A DNA stretch of 64,000 nt, from NCBI RefSeq assembly GCF_030268885.1, contig NZ_BSSA01000001.1:744001-808000 (forward strand). Reading direction: 5' to 3'. Shown piece after piece: positions 59,224 through 64,000 of this stretch (positions within the stretch are counted from its first letter, which is position 1; every line of letters starts with the position of its first letter). The stretch is from Kitasatospora phosalacinea. Its GTDB lineage: Bacteria; Actinomycetota; Actinomycetes; Streptomycetales; Streptomycetaceae. The position numbers were made by a program, and so were the translations under genes. The notes below the pieces were generated by a model. That model worked only from the letters and a program-made list of their open reading frames with translations. It made no database searches and was not told the DNA's origin.

Positions 59224-60231
59224 TCAGCGCCGCGGGGCCGGGCCGGTGGACGCCCGGACGACCAGCTCCGGCTCGAACAGCAGCTCGCCGGGCGCGGTCG
59301 GGGCGCCGTCGATCCGGCCGACCAGCAGCGAGACCGCGGCCCGGCCGATCGCCTCGATCGGCTGGCGGACGGTGGTCAGCGGGGGCCGGGTGCAGTTGAT
59401 GAAGGGGGAGTCGTCGAAGCCGATCACCGACAGGCCGCGGGGGACGTCCAGCCCGGCCCGCCGGGCGGCCCGGACGACCCCCAGGGCGAGCGGGTCGCTG
59501 GCGCAGATCACCCCGGTCACGCCGGTCTCCAGCAGGCGCCCGGCGGCCGCCTGGCCGCCCTCCAGGCCGAACATGGTGTGCGCCACCCAGCCGGGGTGCG
59601 GCTCGCGGCCGCGCAGGGCGTACTGCTCGGCGAAGGAGGCCAGCTTGCGGCGGGACGGGACGTGGTCCTCGGGCCCGACCAGCAGACCGATCCGCTCGTG
59701 CCCCAGCGCGGCCAGGTGGGCGAAGGCCTGGGCGACCGCGGCCGCGTCGTCGGTGGAGACCTGCGGGAAGCCCAGCTCCTCCACCGAGGCGTTCAGCAGC
59801 ACCACCGGGACGCCGCGCTCGCGCAGCTGCGCGAAGTGCTCGTGCGAGGCGTCCGCCTGGGCGCAGTGCCCGCCCGCGAAGACCACCCCGGAGACCTGCT
59901 GGTCGAGCAGCACGCCGACGTGGCTGGCCTCGCCGAGGCCCGCGGTGCGGGTGCACAGCAGCGGGGTGAAGCCGCCCTGCGCGAGCGCGCCGCCGACCAC
60001 CTCCGCCAGCGCCGGGAAGATCGGGTTCTGCAGCTCGGGCAGCACCAGGCCGATCAGCCGGGCGCGTTCGCCGCGCAGCCGGCTCGGCCGCTCGTAGCCC
60101 AGCACGTCCAGGGCGGTGAGGACGGCGATCCGGGTGGCGGTGCCGACGCCCGGTCTGCCGTTCAGGACCCGGCTGACCGTGGCCTCACTGACGCCGACGT
60201 GCTTCGCGACCACGGAGAGCTTGCTCTTCAT
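59224..60231 (-). CDS. LacI family regulator (second paralogue)
   Basis: This 335-residue repressor starts MKSKLSVVAKHVGVSEATVSRVLNGRPGVG, followed by the sugar-binding domain. It matches the first LacI protein almost throughout (for example LTALDVLGYERPSRLRGERARLIGLVLPEL). I place the start at the ATG at 60231. A TTG two codons upstream is an alternative, and no ribosome site is evident. It is divergent from the transporter operon and probably represses it until an alpha-gluco-oligosaccharide is present. Confidence 0.9.
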   Translation of the reverse strand: MKSKLSVVAKHVGVSEATVSRVLNGRPGVGTATRIAVLTALDVLGYERPSRLRGERARLIGLVLPELQNPIFPALAEVVGGALAQGGFTPLLCTRTAGLGEASHVGVLLDQQVSGVVFAGGHCAQADASHEHFAQLRERGVPVVLLNASVEELGFPQVSTDDAAAVAQAFAHLAALGHERIGLLVGPEDHVPSRRKLASFAEQYALRGREPHPGWVAHTMFGLEGGQAAAGRLLETGVTGVICASDPLALGVVRAARRAGLDVPRGLSVIGFDDSPFINCTRPPLTTVRQPIEAIGRAAVSLLVGRIDGAPTAPGELLFEPELVVRASTGPAPRR

Positions 60232-60377
60232 GCGCAAAAGTAGAACAGAATCAAGTAAGAACCGGCAAGGATGCCTGCAAGTCGGCCGAGGCCACTCTTA
60301 ACCGCACGGGGCCAGGCTTAACGGCGACGAGCGGCCGTCGATGCACAGTCGTAACTTTTCACTTTCTCGTCAACCTC

Positions 60378-60406
60378 TTGCGTGGCGTGGTTCAAGGACC
60401 TACGTT
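60378..60406 (+). promoter_or_regulatory. Promoter of the sugar ABC operon with overlapping half-operator
   Basis: TTGCGT (60378-60383), a 17-base spacer and TACGTT (60401-60406) form a plausible promoter 60 bases before the binding-protein ATG. The -35 hexamer overlaps CTCTTGCGT, the reverse of the ACGCAAGAG half-site. Confidence 0.5.
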
Positions 60407-60465
60407 CCTCACACGTCGGCTTTCGCCCGGCCTCACCCGAAACCTCTCCCACCCATGGGGTACGC

Positions 60466-61893
60466 ATGATGCTGAACAGATCGAGCCGGATGGCCGCCCT
60501 CGCTCTCGCCGCGGGCCTGCTGCTGAGCACCGCCGCGTGCAGCAGCGACTCCTCCGGCAACAGCAACGACGCCGCGGCCGGCGTCGCGGACGGCAAGCCG
60601 CTCGACCCGAACGCGACCGTCACCATCTCCATCGACTGCGCCCCGGGTGCGGACCAGGCGGCGGGCAAGGCCAACTACGCCGACGACCTGGCGCTCTTCA
60701 AGACCAAGTACCCGAACGTCACCATCAACGCGAAGCCGTACGTCGGCCAGTGCGAGGTCCCGGCCCAGCAGACCGCCCAGTACAAGGCGCACGACGAGAC
60801 CGGCGCGTTCCACGCCTACTTCACCGACCGCGACGCCACGCTGAACTCCGGCGACGCCCAGGACATCACCAAGTACGTCAACGACGAGACGCTGCCCGGC
60901 TTCTCCTCGATGCTGCCGTCCGTCAAGGACAACATGACGGTGGACGGCAAGGTCTACGCGCTGCCGATCAACTACTACACCACCGGCCTGATCTACAACC
61001 GCGAGCTGTTCAAGCAGGCCGGCCTCGACCCCGACAAGCCGCCGACCACCTGGGACGAGCTGCAGGCCGCCGCCAAGAAGATCTCCGCCCTGGGCAACGG
61101 CATCACCGGCTACCAGGACTACTCCGGCGGCAACACCGGCGGCTGGCACTTCACCTCCGAGCTCTACAGCCTCGGCGGCAAGATGGTCACCGACGACGGC
61201 AAGAAGGCCGCCTTCAACTCGCCCGAGGGCAAGCAGGTCCTCAAGCGCCTGCACGACATGCGCTTCACCGACCAGAGCATCAGCGCCACCCCGATCACCC
61301 AGTGGGCCGACGCCTTCCCGCCGCTGGCCACCGGCAAGGTCGGCATGTTCCTCGGCGCCCCCGACGTCATCAAGCACCTGATCGAGGTCCTCGGCGCCGA
61401 CGCCAAGGCGTACGGCCTCGGCCCGATGCCGGGCGCCACCGGCCCGGGCAACAGCCTCGGCGGCGGCGACCTGTACTACATCAAGAAGGGCCAGACCCCG
61501 AACCAGATCAAGGCCGAGATCGCCTGGATCAACTTCCAGTACCAGACCCCGGACGCCGGCCAGTTCAACTTCGCCCGCGCCAAGACCCTGGCGGGCAGCA
61601 GCAAGGACCCGGTCGCGATCGCCGTCCCGCAGCCGTACTTCTGGTCCGCCGAGTCGCCGCAGATCAAGGCCATCACCGAGTCGCTGAAGACCAACGGCAA
61701 CCTGCCGCTGTCCAACTACGACCCGTACGTCAAGAACCCCACCAAGTCGATCACCGAGCCGCCGGCCGCCCAGCAGCTCTACAAGATCCTCGACACCGCG
61801 ATGTCGGCCGCCCTCACCGACCCCAACGCGAACCTCGACAGCGTCCTCGCCACCGCCGAGTCCCAGGCCAACCAGATCCTGGCCAACCAGTGA
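60466..61893 (+). CDS. Sugar ABC transporter substrate-binding lipoprotein
   Basis: This 475-residue extracytoplasmic binding protein of family 1 (MalE-like) has a signal peptide and lipobox LLSTAACSS, so it is lipid-anchored at about Cys26. The body has ALPINYYTTGLIYNRELFKQAGLD and WDELQAAAKKI, typical of oligosaccharide-binding proteins, and TGKVGMFLGAPDV. It opens the transporter operon. The ligand is probably maltose- or nigerose-type oligosaccharides released by the glucanase (inference). Confidence 0.92.
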   Translation: MMLNRSSRMAALALAAGLLLSTAACSSDSSGNSNDAAAGVADGKPLDPNATVTISIDCAPGADQAAGKANYADDLALFKTKYPNVTINAKPYVGQCEVPAQQTAQYKAHDETGAFHAYFTDRDATLNSGDAQDITKYVNDETLPGFSSMLPSVKDNMTVDGKVYALPINYYTTGLIYNRELFKQAGLDPDKPPTTWDELQAAAKKISALGNGITGYQDYSGGNTGGWHFTSELYSLGGKMVTDDGKKAAFNSPEGKQVLKRLHDMRFTDQSISATPITQWADAFPPLATGKVGMFLGAPDVIKHLIEVLGADAKAYGLGPMPGATGPGNSLGGGDLYYIKKGQTPNQIKAEIAWINFQYQTPDAGQFNFARAKTLAGSSKDPVAIAVPQPYFWSAESPQIKAITESLKTNGNLPLSNYDPYVKNPTKSITEPPAAQQLYKILDTAMSAALTDPNANLDSVLATAESQANQILANQ

Positions 61894-61967
61894 CCGGTGC
61901 CGCCGGCCGGACCGCCCCTCCCCGCGGTCCGGCCGGCGGCCGGTCCACCGACGAGGAGTCACCACCC

Positions 61968-62912
61968 ATGACCACCACGCTGACCCGCGGGCGGCCCGGA
62001 GCCGACACGGTCCGCACCCGCACCCCGCGCCGGGGCGGGCACCTGCGCCGCGCCCTCGCCCGGAACCTCCGCGCCCACGCCTTCCTGATCGGCGCCCTGC
62101 TCTGCTTCGCGCTGTTCACCTGGTACCCGATGGTCCGTGAGATCGTCATGTCGTTCCAGAAGGTCCGCTACGGCGAGACCCACTGGGTCGGGTTCGACAA
62201 CTTCCGGCAGATCTTCGCCGACCCCGAGTTCTGGCCCGCCTGGCGCAACACCCTCGAGTTCACCGGCATCGCCCTGTTCTTCGGCTTCGTGGCGCCGTTC
62301 CTCACCGCCCTCGTGATCAACGAGTTCCGGCACGCCCAGAGCTACCTGCGGATCCTGGTCTACCTGCCCGTGATGCTGCCCCCGGTCGCGGGTATCCTGC
62401 TGTTCAAGTACTTCATGGACCCGGGCTACGGCCTGTTCAACCAGATCCTGGACTTCCTGCACCTGCCCACCTCGTCCTGGCTGGCCTCGCAGGACACCGC
62501 GATGTTCTCCCTGGTCATCGTCTCCACCTGGGCCAACATGGGCAGCGCCACCCTGGTCTACCTGGCCGCCCTGCAGAGCATCCCCGGCGAGCTGTACGAG
62601 GCCGCCGAACTCGACGGCGCCGGCCTGCTGCGCCGCGTCTGGCACGTCACCGTGCCGCAGACCCGCCTGATCCTCTCCCTGATGCTGATGCTGCAGGTGG
62701 TCGCCACCATGCAGATGTTCACCGAGTCCTTCGTCCTCACCGGCGGCGGACCGCAGGGATCGACCACCACCGTGGTCTACATGCTCTACAACTACGCGTT
62801 CAACTTCGACAAGTTCAACACCGCGGCCGCACTGGGCGTCGTCCTGCTGCTGGTGCTCGGCGCCTTCTCCGCCCTCTACCTGTGGCTGGAGCGCCGGGGC
62901 GGGGAGGAGTGA
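61968..62912 (+). CDS. Sugar ABC transporter permease, MalF-like
   Basis: This 314-residue permease has six helices after a 35-residue basic N-terminal tail. The EAA loop that contacts the ATPase is EAAELDGAGLLRRVWHVTVPQ (about residues 208-228). The ATG at 61968 follows GAGGAG. The next gene starts three bases after its stop. It pairs with the downstream permease. Confidence 0.93.
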   Translation: MTTTLTRGRPGADTVRTRTPRRGGHLRRALARNLRAHAFLIGALLCFALFTWYPMVREIVMSFQKVRYGETHWVGFDNFRQIFADPEFWPAWRNTLEFTGIALFFGFVAPFLTALVINEFRHAQSYLRILVYLPVMLPPVAGILLFKYFMDPGYGLFNQILDFLHLPTSSWLASQDTAMFSLVIVSTWANMGSATLVYLAALQSIPGELYEAAELDGAGLLRRVWHVTVPQTRLILSLMLMLQVVATMQMFTESFVLTGGGPQGSTTTVVYMLYNYAFNFDKFNTAAALGVVLLLVLGAFSALYLWLERRGGEE

Positions 62913-62914
62913 CG

Positions 62915-63802
62915 ATGAGCAAGCCCGTCCACAGCGGCACCCGCACCCTGATCTCGCCGGTCCGGCTCAACCAGCCCGGCGGCCGCCGGACCTACCGGAT
63001 CGTCCTGGTCCTGACCCTGGCCGTCGCCACCCTGGTCTTCATCGGCCCGCTCTACTGGATGGCCACCGGCGGCTTCAAGTCCTCCCAGGAACTGGTCCGC
63101 ACCCCGCCCACGCTCGTCCCCGAACACCCCAGCACGCACGCCTTCACCGAGGCCTGGGACCGGCTCGGCATGGGCCAACTGCTGCTGAACACCGTCGTGT
63201 ACGCGGGCGGCGCCCTGCTGCTGCAGCTGGTCTTCTGCGTCGCCGCCGCGTACTCGCTCTCCAAGCTGCGGCCGATCCTCGGCAACGTGATCCTCGGCAT
63301 GATGCTGGCCTCGATGATGATCCCGGCCGCCGCCCTGGTGATCCCGCAGTACCTGACGGTGCTCGACCTGCCGCTGATCCACGTGAACCTGATGAACACC
63401 CCGTGGGTGATCTGGCTGCCCACCGTGGCCAACGCGTTCAACGTCTTCCTGCTCAAGCGCTTCTTCGACTCGATCCCGAACGAGCTGCTCGACGCGGCCT
63501 CCATCGACGGGGCGGGCCCGCTGCGCACGCTCTGGTCGGTGATCCTGCCGCTGTCGCGGCCGATCCTCGGCGTGGTGTCGATCTTCGGTCTGGTCGCGGT
63601 CTGGAAGGACTTCCTGTGGCCGCTGATCACCGTGCCCGAGCACGAGACGCTCAACGTCGGCGTCAACACCGCGGCCACCTCGATGCCGCAGAACACCCTG
63701 ATCGCGGGCCTGTTCCTGGCCTCCGTCCCGACCATCGCCCTGTTCCTGGTCTTCCAGCGCAACATCATGGCCGGCCTCACCGCGGGCAGCCTCAAGGGCT
63801 GA
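62915..63802 (+). CDS. Sugar ABC transporter permease, MalG-like
   Basis: This 295-residue permease has six helices, with EAA-type loop DAASIDGAGPLRTLWSVILPLSRP (about 188-212). It starts at the ATG at 62915, three bases beyond the upstream stop, with GGGGAGGAG as ribosome site inside the previous gene. No ATPase gene follows in the window. Streptomyces sugar importers of this kind usually share the MsiK ATPase encoded elsewhere. Confidence 0.93.
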   Translation: MSKPVHSGTRTLISPVRLNQPGGRRTYRIVLVLTLAVATLVFIGPLYWMATGGFKSSQELVRTPPTLVPEHPSTHAFTEAWDRLGMGQLLLNTVVYAGGALLLQLVFCVAAAYSLSKLRPILGNVILGMMLASMMIPAAALVIPQYLTVLDLPLIHVNLMNTPWVIWLPTVANAFNVFLLKRFFDSIPNELLDAASIDGAGPLRTLWSVILPLSRPILGVVSIFGLVAVWKDFLWPLITVPEHETLNVGVNTAATSMPQNTLIAGLFLASVPTIALFLVFQRNIMAGLTAGSLKG

Positions 63803-63840
63803 GGCCCGCACCGGCGAGCCCCAGGTCCAACAACTTCTGA

Positions 63841-64000
<160 letters not shown>

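Noticed and set aside
54575..59956. A 1793-residue minus-strand frame opposite the glucanase gene
   Set aside because: Gly/Val/Ala-rich shadow translation without motifs. The plus frame has a signal peptide and recognisable domains.

Overview
The window is about 64 kb of very GC-rich DNA with GTG starts, stop/start overlaps (ATGA, GTGA) and long antisense shadow frames. It looks like a Streptomyces or Kitasatospora-type actinomycete. Two independent signs support this: the histidine phosphatase - DUF3090 - SCO1664-like - mshC - PAC2 gene order (mycothiol ligase neighbourhood), and the Methyltransf_19 (DUF574) and ALF-type sequences.

Positions 1 to about 40.67 kb hold most of an enediyne biosynthetic gene cluster, which runs off the left edge. 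The warhead core is UnbV/E4 - UnbU/E5 - iterative enediyne polyketide synthase PksE - hotdog thioesterase E10 - flavin reductase E6 (4638-14563, + strand, translationally coupled). Facing it is a coupled pair of a P450 and the DUF1702 protein E3 (17140-14748, - strand). Around this core lie two paralogous GMC flavoenzymes, one of which has lost its catalytic histidine. Other genes there encode an SDR and two AhpD-like proteins, a CcdA-like membrane protein, two TetR regulators, a carotenoid oxygenase, a SAM methyltransferase, an acyl-CoA dehydrogenase-like flavoenzyme, an ECF sigma factor with a SnoaL tail, a formyltransferase-like protein, an LLM oxidoreductase, an SgcJ-family protein, a PapA-like acyltransferase, a NIPSNAP protein and an MFS exporter. 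A seven-gene - strand operon (32003-23858) adds an ICMT-like methyltransferase, nitroreductase, rifampin-phosphotransferase-like enzyme, UbiA-type prenyltransferase, P450, KAS III-like acyltransferase and AfsA-like hotdog protein. Its product is not obvious, and it is the least familiar chemistry in the window.

The most striking observation is a promoter-like element, GGGCA-N5-GGAGAAG-TCCGS, followed at a nearly fixed distance by a TANNNT-like hexamer. It stands, in the correct orientation, in front of almost every transcription unit from position 971 to 38927. Two variants (GATGAGT-TCCG) stand in front of the SgcJ-like and MFS genes. I did not notice it right of the MFS terminator at 40674. 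This suggests one dedicated regulon, with the in-cluster ECF sigma factor as an obvious but unproven reader.

From 40.7 to 45.1 kb there is an unusual four-gene operon: a FAD/NAD(P)-binding protein, a shortened PtsI-like PEP protein, a histidine-rich membrane protein and a membrane-anchored CopC domain. A broken ALF-repeat gene remnant follows. From 45.5 to 52.3 kb are ordinary chromosomal genes: CorA, histidine phosphatase, DUF3090, SCO1664-like, MshC, PAC2 and a lipoprotein. An AdhP-type alcohol dehydrogenase follows.

From 53.6 kb to the right edge is an alpha-glucan utilisation locus. It has two paralogous LacI regulators, a secreted multidomain GH87-type alpha-1,3-glucanase/mycodextranase, a sugar ABC transporter (binding lipoprotein plus two permeases, with no ATPase gene) and the start of a GH13 alpha-glucosidase. 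Convergent genes are separated by long, mostly perfect hairpin terminators. No tRNA, rRNA, CRISPR array, insertion sequence or attachment site was recognised, and no gene-free stretch exceeds 300 bases.
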